Position numbers and translations under genes: made by a program. A stretch of DNA of 64,000 nucleotides from Colwellia psychrerythraea. GTDB lineage: Bacteria > Pseudomonadota > Gammaproteobacteria > Enterobacterales > Alteromonadaceae. The notes under the pieces were generated by a model that saw only the letters and a list, made by a program, of their open reading frames with translations, made no database searches and was not told where the DNA came from. Where the stretch lies: positions 1 to 64,000 of the forward strand of contig NZ_JQED01000055.1 in the NCBI RefSeq assembly GCF_000764225.1, read 5' to 3'. Positions 1-8,759 of this stretch are shown here, one piece after another. The stretch's first letter is position 1. Each line of letters opens with the position of its first letter.

Positions 1-108
1 AGCCGATCACTCAATACCATTTTGACCGAAAAGTGATCGGCATCGATGGTATTGAGTGATCGCGATGGATGGTATTAGGTGATCGGCTTAGATGGTATTA
101 GGTGATCG
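1..108. repeat. 23-bp tandem repeat array with an inverted copy
   Basis: Three copies of an 18-bp core (GATGGTATTRRGTGATCG) start at 45, 68 and 91, giving an exact 23-bp period; a degenerate fourth copy lies at 22-39. An inverted copy at 4-20 is a perfect 17-bp reverse complement of 46-62, so the left end can fold into a hairpin. The array stops just before the truncated porin reading frame. It may be part of a larger array or mobile-element end cut by the window edge. I do not recognise the family. Confidence 0.8.
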
Positions 109-114
109 CGATGC

Positions 115-888
115 ATGAGAATATGCAGCTATTACGTTGGTCTCGAAGATGATTATGATACAGGTCTTAACTTTATTGGAAAATACGATCAACATGATAT
201 TCGACTGGCATTTTTTAAAAATGACGAGCAGGGTGGTCTAGACGGTTATGTAAGTAGCAGAAATGAACGCTACTCTTACGATGTTATCGGGATCAGAAAT
301 TTTGAGAATGGTGAAGGCATCTGGGACGCTCCCGATCAGGGCATGGCCGAAAGTAATACTTTTAACTTGAGATATGCTTACAATTTCACTAATACTGAAG
401 TGGGTGTATCTTTACAGTCGGGTGATCTTGAAGGTGTAAATGGTTCGTTAGGTGCTCAAACGGCATACGCTTTTCACGTTAAAAGTAATATAGATAATAT
501 TGGTATCATGTTCCAATACTCTGATTATGAGTATGACCTAGACAATGGCTTTGATTCTGTTGTAGTGGGTGCCTGGGCTTTCAATGATACTATTCCTACA
601 GAAGCTAAGTTATACAACCTTAATCTGTCCTACAATAAGTCCGTGTCTTTCGGTCCAATTACTAATCTAACTTTCTATAATGATTATAACTTGATGACGG
701 ATAAATCAGGCGATTTTAAAGAAGATACTGTAATGAACGTAACAGGTGTAGCTATTACCGCAGGTGGTGTCTACGCTTATGTTGATTTTATAACGGCGAA
801 GAACCAACCCTTTATTGGTGGAACTATGGCTGGTGACAGTGACGAATGGAACAAGCGTCTTAACATCAATATCGGCTACTATTTTTAA
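115..888 (+). pseudogene. 5'-truncated outer-membrane porin
   Basis: About 257 codons that read as the C-terminal part of a beta-barrel porin: alternating hydrophobic/polar strands rich in Tyr, Asp, Asn and Gly, and a terminal strand ending in ...NIGYYF, the C-terminal aromatic used as the beta-barrel assembly signal. There is no signal peptide and no N-terminal strands. Porin-like sequence begins at about base 130, directly after the 23-bp repeat array, so the 5' end seems to have been replaced or deleted. The nominal ATG at 115 has no convincing ribosome-binding site. Without a signal sequence it could not reach the outer membrane. The exact porin subfamily is uncertain. Confidence 0.65.
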
Positions 889-939
889 TTATTGATCTTA
901 TGAAAGTTAGTATCTCTGGCTTTCACCGACACTTTTATA

Positions 940-966
940 ACGGGCAACGCCAAACTAGTTGCCCGT
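940..966 (+). terminator. Hairpin downstream of the porin remnant
   Basis: A perfect 9-bp stem (ACGGGCAAC / GTTGCCCGT) with a 9-nt loop lies 50 bp after the porin stop. It is followed by only a weak T-rich stretch, so it may be a terminator or a transcript-stabilising hairpin. Confidence 0.5.
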
Positions 967-1255
967 TCATCTCACTCACTAAGGGAAAGGTTTTAACTTA
1001 TTGCCCAATAGTATCTTACCCATTGCATTTGAGTCTTATAACAATGCTTATTACTTTATATCTATCCTTTGACGTCCGATAAACTAAGTTGCTAAAGTTT
1101 AAAGATTACCATTCTTTTTTGAAATGAAAATAACTTTATTTAGCTCTGTAAGTATTATTCTACCCGAACTGACTTAGCCTCTTACCTGATTCACTTTGAG
1201 TTATGTAACTAAGCTGATATTCTATTAATCACATTATAATAATAAGTAGTAGTAT

Positions 1256-2119
1256 ATGCGCTCCCTTCCTTCCCTCACTGCTCTACGTGTATTTGAAACG
1301 GCTGGCAAATCGTTAAGCTTTACGTTGGCAGCTAAACAACTGCATGTTACCCAAGGTGCTGTGAGTCGCCAAGTCAAGCAATTGGAAAGTTTTTTAGGCG
1401 TTCCTCTTTTTGTGAGATTACACCACAAAATGGAGTTAACAGATGCCGGATTTCAGTTGTTAACTAAGTTGGAACGATCGTTCGATATGATGGAAGAAGC
1501 CGTTCTGGACATTCGCGAACCAAATCAACGTCAAAAACTTAATATATTTGTTTCACCTACTTATGCGACGCGTGATCTAGCCCCACGGTTGGCGGACTTC
1601 CAGAATCGTTTCCCCGAATTAGAGCTTTCGATTCAAGATCAAGTGAGTCAGCATACCTTGTTTGATTGTATCATCCGTTTTGGGCTGGCTGAAAAACCTC
1701 GTTTTTATAGCGAACTTTTGAGGCTGGAACAGCATGTCGCTGTTTGTACTCCCGAATTGGTTCTGCGAAGCCAATCCCTAGAGAAAGAAAGCAATAACTT
1801 ATTACATATTTTACATGAGGGAAAAAGGCTTGGTGTGTGGGCAGACTGGTTACAGGCTGCAGGTCTTCGTGAGCAAATAAGCCCTCATCGTGGTATGGAA
1901 TTCAGTACGATGGATCAGGTCATTAACGCTGTAAAAACTGGCGCTGGTTTTGCTGTCATTGATAAATACATGATCACTAAAGAGCTAGAAAAAGGAACCT
2001 TAGTTCAATTTAGTAATGTAGAGGTCAGCGGCCCTTATGGGTATTGGCTCGATATTCTCAGTGAAAAACAAGGGTTATCCAAAGTTGCGCACTTTGTTGG
2101 TTGGCTTAAGGGAAGTTGA
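1256..2119 (+). CDS. LysR-family transcriptional regulator (GcvA-like)
   Basis: A 287-residue LysR regulator of usual length. Residues 1-60 form the winged helix-turn-helix (PSLTALRVFETAGKSLSFT, then the recognition-helix region HVTQGAVSRQVKQLE). The rest is the periplasmic-binding-protein-like effector domain. The opening 'LPSLTALRVFE' is typical of the GcvA/AmpR-like branch. The gene points towards the BCCT importer on the other strand, and the lyase/dehydrogenase genes follow, so it is the likely regulator of that catabolic cluster, although it may also have controlled the porin. The effector is unknown. No strong Shine-Dalgarno is visible before the ATG. Confidence 0.88.
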   Translation: MRSLPSLTALRVFETAGKSLSFTLAAKQLHVTQGAVSRQVKQLESFLGVPLFVRLHHKMELTDAGFQLLTKLERSFDMMEEAVLDIREPNQRQKLNIFVSPTYATRDLAPRLADFQNRFPELELSIQDQVSQHTLFDCIIRFGLAEKPRFYSELLRLEQHVAVCTPELVLRSQSLEKESNNLLHILHEGKRLGVWADWLQAAGLREQISPHRGMEFSTMDQVINAVKTGAGFAVIDKYMITKELEKGTLVQFSNVEVSGPYGYWLDILSEKQGLSKVAHFVGWLKGS

Positions 2120-2314
2120 GCATCAGTAAATAAACGTAGGTGACTTGGTTAAGGCAAAGACATCTTACGAAATAAAGCTATAGAAATGTTAGTTCAAAAC
2201 ATTTGCTCGATGGAAAGTTTATATTTCCTTCTTTTTACAACACCTGATTGCGACAATGCCTTATTAACAATCTCTTAATTGATCGGTATTAGTTGTCTTA
2301 GCATGCTTATAGAG

Positions 2315-2350
2315 CAAAAAAAACTGAGCCAGCGTGATGCTGGCTCAGTT
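2315..2350 (-). terminator. Rho-independent terminator of the BCCT gene
   Basis: A 12-bp perfect stem (AACTGAGCCAGC / GCTGGCTCAGTT, loop GTGAT) lies just past the stop of the minus-strand BCCT gene. The A-run on the plus strand (2316-2323) becomes a U-run in the minus-strand transcript. Confidence 0.88.
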
Positions 2351-2381
2351 ATGGTTTACTCTAAATAGATATTACTAAGTA

Positions 2382-3974
2382 TTAATTAGCTATGACAGTA
2401 GCTGTTTGTGGCGCTACGTCCTCACTCTTTCTGCCATCTAAAGCATCGGGTCTTAGTTCAACAATATTTCCCGTGATCACTACACGATTAGCCAGCTTTA
2501 TAAAAGCAAAGGCCGAGCCAACCACTATTAACATTCCTGGAACACCAGAGAGGTTAAATAACATCTTAACTCCATCAACTCCAATAAAGCTAGCACTTAT
2601 CCATGCAACAAAAGCAATAGCACCGCCCCAACAAGCTTTTATCCACAATGGTGACTGAATATTTTCAGCATCGATTCCCTTAGTACATAAGCTACCAATG
2701 GCATCAGTATTGGAATCTACCGCGGTAATAAAGGTGATAAAACAGGTGAAGATAAATATTGCGCTGAGTATGGTACTACCTGGCAATTGATCAAATAGTA
2801 CATAAATTACCGAGGCAAAACCATTTGCCTTGTATGCATCATACATGATGCCACCTTGAGTGGTGTCGAAGAACAATGATGAACCACTGAAAATACTGAA
2901 CCATACGAAGCCAAACAGTGATGGTAGCAATGTATTGACAATAATAAACTGACGTACAGTGTAACCTCGAGCGATCTTGCCTAAGAATAAGCAACTTAGC
3001 GGTGCCCATGCAAACCAACTTGCAAAGAAAGCAACGGTCCACCAACCCGGCCATTGGCTATTACCTGATGCGCCGGTTACTAAGTTACGGGCAAAGAAAT
3101 CTGATACATAAACCCCTAAAGATTCAACACCCAACGACAAAATAAAGACGCTAGGGCCAACAATGAATATAAATAATGCGCCGATTAAATAGATCCAAGT
3201 ATTAAGGCGAGCTAAATTTTGAATACCATTTTGTAGTCCAGTCGTAGCAGAAACAATAGCCGAACCAATGATAACTACCGCAATGAGTGCATAAACGGTA
3301 GCACTTTTTTCAATACCGAAAATAGACTGAAAGCCATCACCGATAACCAGCAGACCCGACGTTAGAGTCGCCGACATACCTAAAACAACTGAAAATAATG
3401 CAAGACCATCGATAACTTGACCACCGACACCGTCAGCCCAACGACCCAAGATAGGGCGCAACATTGATCCGATAGAGAATTTAAGCTTTAAATTGTGTAA
3501 CGATAAGGCAAAGGCGAGTGCGGCAACGGTATAAATGCAGTATGGTGTGATAGTCCAATGGACAAAGATTGTCGACATTGAAAAGCGCATAGCTTGCGCA
3601 CTTTCTGGCGTTATACCAAGGTACTCAGGTGGCTGGTAATAATGGAGAATTGGTTCAGCAACAGACCAGAACAAAATACCCATAGCGATTACCGTAGTAA
3701 GTGATACAGCGAACCATTTAAACGGGGTAAGTAATGGCGTGGAGCCTTCACCACCAATGCGGACTTTGCTGATAGGAGCAAAAAAAGCATAAGCAACTAC
3801 AAACACCAAAAAAACGGCACTGAGATTAAAAAGCCAAGATAAATTGGTGATGATCATGGAGTTTAACGCGGAAGTTGCCGCAATAAAGTTTTTCTCATCA
3901 ATGATGGTGTAAATAACCGTTAATACCAGGCAGACAAAAGCCGGCCAGAATGTTATCGGGCGCAGGTGTTTCAT
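2382..3974 (-). CDS. BCCT-family secondary transporter
   Basis: A betaine/choline/carnitine-type transporter of about 530 residues with twelve predicted membrane segments, expected to import a quaternary-ammonium or sulfonium solute across the inner membrane. Family landmarks are ILFWSVAEPILHYY in TM3-4, HWTITPYCIYTV in TM4 and WWTVAFFASWFAWAP followed by GKIARGYTVRQF in TM8. The start is set at ATG 3972-3974 because AAGGAA lies just upstream; a TTG ten codons further upstream is also in frame. Compared with BetP, several aromatic-box positions differ: HW is kept, a Trp of TM4 is Tyr, and the TM8 FYWAWW motif reads AFFASW. The ligand may therefore not be glycine betaine. It is divergent from the lyase/ALDH/AKR genes. 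Confidence 0.92.
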   Translation of the reverse strand: MKHLRPITFWPAFVCLVLTVIYTIIDEKNFIAATSALNSMIITNLSWLFNLSAVFLVFVVAYAFFAPISKVRIGGEGSTPLLTPFKWFAVSLTTVIAMGILFWSVAEPILHYYQPPEYLGITPESAQAMRFSMSTIFVHWTITPYCIYTVAALAFALSLHNLKLKFSIGSMLRPILGRWADGVGGQVIDGLALFSVVLGMSATLTSGLLVIGDGFQSIFGIEKSATVYALIAVVIIGSAIVSATTGLQNGIQNLARLNTWIYLIGALFIFIVGPSVFILSLGVESLGVYVSDFFARNLVTGASGNSQWPGWWTVAFFASWFAWAPLSCLFLGKIARGYTVRQFIIVNTLLPSLFGFVWFSIFSGSSLFFDTTQGGIMYDAYKANGFASVIYVLFDQLPGSTILSAIFIFTCFITFITAVDSNTDAIGSLCTKGIDAENIQSPLWIKACWGGAIAFVAWISASFIGVDGVKMLFNLSGVPGMLIVVGSAFAFIKLANRVVITGNIVELRPDALDGRKSEDVAPQTATVIAN

Positions 3975-4694
3975 ACCGATTTCCTTATTATTATAGTTGA
4001 CCAATAGTGTTGGTCATTATGGGCTGATTTTAGCCTAATTAGAGTGGCGTAATCTAGCAAAGAACAGAAGCCATAAAAAATCACTCGCTTATTACATAAA
4101 GTAACAAGTGGGCTTGATTGTTTGAAGGTTGCTCGGTTTGACGATTAATGTATTTATTTAAAACAGTCAATTACGAATGTAACTTTAATCATTTTGTCAG
4201 GGAGGTAAATAAGTTTTTACTAGGTTTTTTTGATATAGCTTTTTGATAAATTATTAATCACGTTGTTATAAAAAGCTCTATCTGGAATTGTGCATCATTG
4301 ATTAGGCTAGGTTACTTGATGGGGGAAGAGTTGGATAATTAACCATGATATGACGATGGCTGTTAACCACGATAAATGATTATTATTTAACATTAACATT
4401 AACATTCCCATTCTCATTCACATAGCTCAGGAACGTCATCCCCGTGGTGTATTAATCGGGGAGCCAGTGTCTAAAAAGTGATGGATCTTCGATCAGAAAC
4501 TTCGAAGATGATGTTTACAGCAACATCCTGAGCTAACTACATAGGCATGTTATTTAATGGGTAAGCTAGCACGTTTGCAGAGCAAAATATCAGAGTGAGT
4601 TTTTTTCAGCTCACTATGATAAATGATCGATTGTGGATGATGCGGTAATTACATCAGATGGCGGATAAATTGACTCATTAAATAGGATAATAAT
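3975..4694. promoter_or_regulatory. Divergent intergenic region with a 113-bp inverted-repeat element
   Basis: The 720 bp between the BCCT gene (minus) and the lyase gene (plus) holds no gene I can support. It should contain both promoters and probably LysR sites. An element bounded by perfect 10-bp inverted repeats (TAGCTCAGGA at 4423-4432, TCCTGAGCTA at 4526-4535) also contains ATCCCCG / CGGGGA and an ATCTTCG...CGAAGAT palindrome. It looks like a palindromic intergenic repeat. Three tandem CATTAA hexamers precede it. Confidence 0.55.
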
Positions 4695-6038
4695 ATGCCA
4701 CACAATAATTACCGCACCGAACATGACCTCATTGGCGCTATCAAGGTGCCTCTTGATGTTATGTACGGCGCACAAACACAGCGAGCTGTTGAGCTGTACC
4801 CGCTTAATGGAGAGAAGCCGCTGTCAGCATACCCTGAGCTAATCATCGCCATGTTACAAGTTAAAGAAGCGGCGACACGTACCAATTTGGCGACTGGCGA
4901 GCTTGATGAAACACTTAGTCAGGCAATTCTCGGTGCGATTAGGTATTTGCAAGATGATTTGCCTGCGGAACAGTTTCCGGTTCATGCTTTTCATGGTGGT
5001 GGTGGCATCTCCAGCAACATGAATGTCAATGAAGTGATCGCTAATATAGCTAACCGTGACAGTTTCGGTAATGCCTTTGGCAGCTATACACCTATTCATC
5101 CCAATGATCATATCAACCTTAATAACTCAACGGCCGATGCGCTGACGACCGCTTGTCATTTAGCCATCCTAAAAAAATGGCAGGGACTTGAACACTCGTT
5201 GAGCAACTTGGCACAAACTTTTGATCAGCAGGGACAGAAGTGGCGCAAGGTTTTAAAAATTTCTCGAACCTGCTTACAAGATGCCGTCGAAATCAGCTAC
5301 GAACAGTTTTTTAGCGCCTATTCGGCATTGATAACACGTAATATGCAGCGCCTTAAGCTTGATGTTGAGCAATTGTACAGCGTCAATTTGGGCGGTAACA
5401 TTATTGGCCGTAGAGGGGATTGCTCGGATGCCTTCTTTGATAATTCAATGGATATATTAAACCAAGTTATGGCATCGAATAGCTTTAAGCGCAGCGAAAA
5501 TTTATTCGATAGTTCACAAAATCACGATGATATGGTCGCTATTGCCGGGCGGATTGATTTACTCTCCCGAGGCCTTATTAAGGTAGCGAAAGACTTTAGA
5601 CTCATGTGTTCGGGTCCTGAAACGGGCTTAGGTGAAATAACCTTGCCAGCAGTCCAGCCGGGCTCCTCAGCTATGCCTGGAAAAATAAATCCAACCATCC
5701 CTGAATTTTTAGTGCAATGCTGTTTGCAGACTTGTGGTCGTTGTTGTTCAGTACAGATGACGCAAGATCATGGAGAGCTAGACTTCAATGTATGGCAGGC
5801 AATCGTCATTAACAATGTGCTCGATGCCATGAGTTGCCTTGAAAACGGCATTACTGTGTTTACCGAGCATTGCTTAGCGGGTGTTGAACCGAACCTGCAA
5901 CGGAACGAAGACAATATTAATACCCTGATCCCCAGTTTAATCCGACTTAAAAATGCCAAAGGATATTCTTTTGCTTCTCGTATTTACAAAGAGAGTGGAG
6001 GTGACATTGAGGCTATTCGTAAATATCTACAAGATTAA
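4695..6038 (+). CDS. Fumarase/aspartase-superfamily lyase, unknown substrate
   Basis: A 447-residue lyase aligning along its whole length with fumarase C and aspartase. Landmarks are GGGGISSNMNVNEV (101-114), HPNDHINLNNSTADA (135-149), SRTCLQDAVE (190-199) and the mobile catalytic loop GSSAMPGKINP (323-333), with the probable general base Ser325 and carboxylate binders Lys330 and Asn332. The family eliminates fumarate or an analogue by removing a proton next to a carboxylate. Several pocket residues differ: the GTxxNMN Thr is Ile105, STND has become STAD, the fumarase His / aspartase Gln is Cys193, and LGGTAxGTGLN is LGGNIIGRRGD. A substrate other than aspartate or malate is therefore likely. 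Ergothionase, another superfamily member, releases trimethylamine, which fits a BCCT neighbour, but this is inference. AGGA precedes the ATG. Confidence 0.85.
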   Translation: MPHNNYRTEHDLIGAIKVPLDVMYGAQTQRAVELYPLNGEKPLSAYPELIIAMLQVKEAATRTNLATGELDETLSQAILGAIRYLQDDLPAEQFPVHAFHGGGGISSNMNVNEVIANIANRDSFGNAFGSYTPIHPNDHINLNNSTADALTTACHLAILKKWQGLEHSLSNLAQTFDQQGQKWRKVLKISRTCLQDAVEISYEQFFSAYSALITRNMQRLKLDVEQLYSVNLGGNIIGRRGDCSDAFFDNSMDILNQVMASNSFKRSENLFDSSQNHDDMVAIAGRIDLLSRGLIKVAKDFRLMCSGPETGLGEITLPAVQPGSSAMPGKINPTIPEFLVQCCLQTCGRCCSVQMTQDHGELDFNVWQAIVINNVLDAMSCLENGITVFTEHCLAGVEPNLQRNEDNINTLIPSLIRLKNAKGYSFASRIYKESGGDIEAIRKYLQD

Positions 6039-6171
6039 TGACTGAATTCATTTTAGGGATGAGTTTTTGTCACTAGCGCTATGCAGTAATGTCAATTGTG
6101 GATTGTCGGCAAGGTTTTTATGATTGCTGATAATTAAGAAGCTAATAAAAAACGATAGGAACATAGATACT

Positions 6172-7677
6172 ATGGAATTAATGAAAAGTATTCCGCTAGA
6201 CTGGGCGAATCAATGGCTTAAGCAGCCAAAAAATCAATACATTGACGGCCAATGGGTAGCAGGTGCAAGCAGTGAATGTTGGACAGTTAAAAACCCAGCC
6301 AACGGTCAAGAGTTATGTCAATTTTCCATGGCCGATGCCGAGCAAGTTGAAGCCATGGCGCAGATAGCTAATCAAACCCATGAAAGTAAAATTTGGGCTA
6401 AGACCAATCGCGTTCAACGCGCTAAGTTACTGCGCGAAATTGCCCGCCTTATCCGAGAGCACACCGAAGAGCTGGCGGTATTAGAAACGCTACCAAACGG
6501 TAAACTTTACAGCGAATCTATGGTTGATGATATTCCAACCTGTGCCGATATTTTTGATTATTACGCTGGCTGGACCGATAAGTATTATGGCGAAACGTCA
6601 CCCGTTGATGATGGCTTTCTTAACTATACGCTGAAAGAGCCTGTTGGTGTTTGTGGTTTAATTGCCCCTTGGAATTTTCCGCTATACCAAGCAAGTCTTA
6701 AAATTGCACCGGCATTAGCAATGGGCAACACAGTCATTGTTAAGCCGTCAGAATATACGCCGCTAACCGCGATCTATTTGATCGAGTTAATCGATCAACA
6801 TGTAGACCTGCCAAAAGGTGTGATTAATTTGTTGTTAACCGATGGCAAGATGGCCAATCAGCTAACAATTAGTGAAAACGTTCATAAAATTTCTTTCACT
6901 GGTAGCACTGATGTCGGTCGTAAGATAGTACAGAACTCTGGTCTATCGAATCTTAAAGCGGCGACACTTGAGCTTGGTGGTAAATCACCGTGTATCTTCT
7001 TTGAAGACACGCCAAATCTTGAAGGCGCGATTGATCGTGCTTTCAATGTGATGTTTTCTCACAAAGGTGAGAAGTGTTCTGAGCCAACGCGTTTTCTTAT
7101 TCATGACAGTATTTATGATCAAGTATTAACTACGCTGATTGAAAAAGCCAACGCCGTTAAATGTGGTGACCCTTTTACAGAAGATGTCACTCAAGGACCA
7201 CAGTGTAATGAAGCACAATTTAATAAGATCATGGAATACATCGAAATCGGTAAAACAGAAGCCGAGCTTGTTGCTGGTGGCTCTGCAGATACAGAAGGTG
7301 ACAATGCTAACGGGTTCTTTATCCGTCCTACGATCTTTTCTAATGTTGAGCAAAATGCACGTATTGCTCAAGAAGAAATTTTTGGTCCGATACTTTGCTG
7401 TACTCGTTTTAAAACGACTGCTGAAGCCGTGACTATGGCTAATGGTACCGCGTTTGGTTTAGCTGCGGGTATTTATACCAGCGATGTTACTCGTGCCCAT
7501 CGAGTGGCAGAGCAAATTGATGCAGGGATGTTATTTGTCAATCGTTATGGCTGTTACGGTTTAAGTAGCCCATTCGGCGGCTTCAAACAAAGTGGTTGGG
7601 GCAAAGAAATGGCAATTCATTCTCTAAGTTCGTACACCAAAACTAAATGTGTTTGGGTTTACTTCGGCGACGAATAA
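6172..7677 (+). CDS. NAD(P)-dependent aldehyde dehydrogenase
   Basis: A 501-residue aldehyde dehydrogenase of the betaine-aldehyde/gamma-aminobutyraldehyde-like class, oxidising an aldehyde to its acid in the cytosol. It has APWNFP in the cofactor-binding domain, FTGSTDVG, the general-base motif LELGGKSP (Glu at about 267) and the nucleophile in HKGEKCSEP (Cys at about 302); length and spacing are normal for the family. The ATG at 6172 is preferred because AGGA lies about 11 bases upstream; ATG 6181 is an alternative, and an in-frame TTG at 6124 has no ribosome site. It follows the lyase by 133 bp on the same strand and probably acts on a product of the same pathway. The substrate cannot be assigned from sequence. 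Confidence 0.88.
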   Translation: MELMKSIPLDWANQWLKQPKNQYIDGQWVAGASSECWTVKNPANGQELCQFSMADAEQVEAMAQIANQTHESKIWAKTNRVQRAKLLREIARLIREHTEELAVLETLPNGKLYSESMVDDIPTCADIFDYYAGWTDKYYGETSPVDDGFLNYTLKEPVGVCGLIAPWNFPLYQASLKIAPALAMGNTVIVKPSEYTPLTAIYLIELIDQHVDLPKGVINLLLTDGKMANQLTISENVHKISFTGSTDVGRKIVQNSGLSNLKAATLELGGKSPCIFFEDTPNLEGAIDRAFNVMFSHKGEKCSEPTRFLIHDSIYDQVLTTLIEKANAVKCGDPFTEDVTQGPQCNEAQFNKIMEYIEIGKTEAELVAGGSADTEGDNANGFFIRPTIFSNVEQNARIAQEEIFGPILCCTRFKTTAEAVTMANGTAFGLAAGIYTSDVTRAHRVAEQIDAGMLFVNRYGCYGLSSPFGGFKQSGWGKEMAIHSLSSYTKTKCVWVYFGDE

Positions 7678-7698
7678 ATTATCAACAACGATTAAAAT

Positions 7699-7719
7699 AA
7701 GCCAGTGAGATACTGGCTT
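7699..7719 (+). terminator. Intercistronic hairpin between ALDH and AKR genes
   Basis: An 8-bp perfect stem (AAGCCAGT / ACTGGCTT) with a 5-nt loop lies between the aldehyde dehydrogenase stop and the AKR ribosome-binding site. It has no proper T-run, so partial attenuation or mRNA processing is more likely than full termination. Confidence 0.4.
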
Positions 7720-7742
7720 GGTAAAATATTTAAGGAATTACT

Positions 7743-8759
7743 ATGCAATACGTAAATTTGGGCAACTCTGGCCTGAAAGTTTCTCGCTTGTGCGTTGGTA
7801 CCATGAACATGGGCTCAAAAGATTGGAAGCCATGGATTTTCAATGAAAAGGAAAGTGAACCTATTATTCGTCATGCGTTAGACATGGGCGTGAATTTTAT
7901 CGACTTAGCTGACTTTTACTCCGTTGGCGCGGGCGAGGAAGTTGTCTGTAATGTATTACGTAGAATTGGCCGTCGTGATGATCTTGTCATCACTACCAAG
8001 GTTGGTTACGCGATGAGCGATGACATCAATGCGCAAGGCCATTCCCGTAAGCACATTTTTAATAGTATTGATGCTTCACTTAAGCGTATGGGCATGGATT
8101 ATGTAGACATTTATATGTTGCACTTTTTTGATACCCAAACGCCGGTAGAGGAAACAATGAGCGCGCTTAATGATATCGTTCGTTCAGGAAAAGCTCGTTA
8201 CATCGGCGTTTCCACTATGAATACTTGGCAGCTGGCAAAAATTCTTCAAGTGTGTGATCAAAATGGTTTTGTTCGCCCTATCAATATGCAATTGCAATTG
8301 AACTGTGCGTACCGTGAAGAAGAGCGAGAAATGCTACCATTTTGTCAGGATCAAGGTATCGGTATCTCAGTATTTAGTCCATTGGCACGCGGCATTTTGA
8401 CCAGTGACCTGCAATCGAATCGAAATCAGACCGATTTCTTCACTCAAGAAATGTACAACGATCAGGCCTCGAAAGATATTTCGTACTCTGTTGCTAAGGT
8501 GGCAGACGCGCGCGGCTGCTCTCCCGCTCAGATCGCTCAGGCTTGGGTACTTAACAATTCACAGGTTAATTCTATGTTAGTAGGAGCTGATTCAACAGCG
8601 CAGTTCGATAGTGCATTAGCGGCACTAGAGACCAAGCTTACCAGTGATGAAATTTTTGAGTTAGAGCGTAATTATACGCCATGTGATCTCATTAATGACT
8701 ACACGTCAGGAAAGCGGATCCCCCGCACCGCACGTGCAGCAAAGTCTGATATTGCTTGA
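7743..8759 (+). CDS. Aldo/keto reductase
   Basis: A 338-residue NADPH-dependent aldo/keto reductase of TIM-barrel type. The catalytic tetrad is visible: Asp and Tyr in FIDLADFYSVGAGEE, Lys in VITTKVGY and His in DIYMLHFFD. The C-terminal cofactor-binding segment reads MLVGADSTAQFD. A good Shine-Dalgarno (AAGGAATTACT) precedes the ATG. It lies 65 bp after the aldehyde dehydrogenase on the same strand and is probably co-transcribed with it. A plausible role is reducing or rerouting an aldehyde or keto intermediate of the same pathway. The family is promiscuous, so no substrate is proposed. Confidence 0.88.
   Translation: MQYVNLGNSGLKVSRLCVGTMNMGSKDWKPWIFNEKESEPIIRHALDMGVNFIDLADFYSVGAGEEVVCNVLRRIGRRDDLVITTKVGYAMSDDINAQGHSRKHIFNSIDASLKRMGMDYVDIYMLHFFDTQTPVEETMSALNDIVRSGKARYIGVSTMNTWQLAKILQVCDQNGFVRPINMQLQLNCAYREEEREMLPFCQDQGIGISVFSPLARGILTSDLQSNRNQTDFFTQEMYNDQASKDISYSVAKVADARGCSPAQIAQAWVLNNSQVNSMLVGADSTAQFDSALAALETKLTSDEIFELERNYTPCDLINDYTSGKRIPRTARAAKSDIA

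Noticed and set aside
1..108. CRISPR array
   Set aside because: The 18-bp core with only 5 bp between copies is a plain tandem repeat; there are no spacers and no cas genes.
900..1082. 60-codon frame after the porin remnant
   Set aside because: It spans the post-porin hairpin, has no ribosome site and no protein-like pattern.
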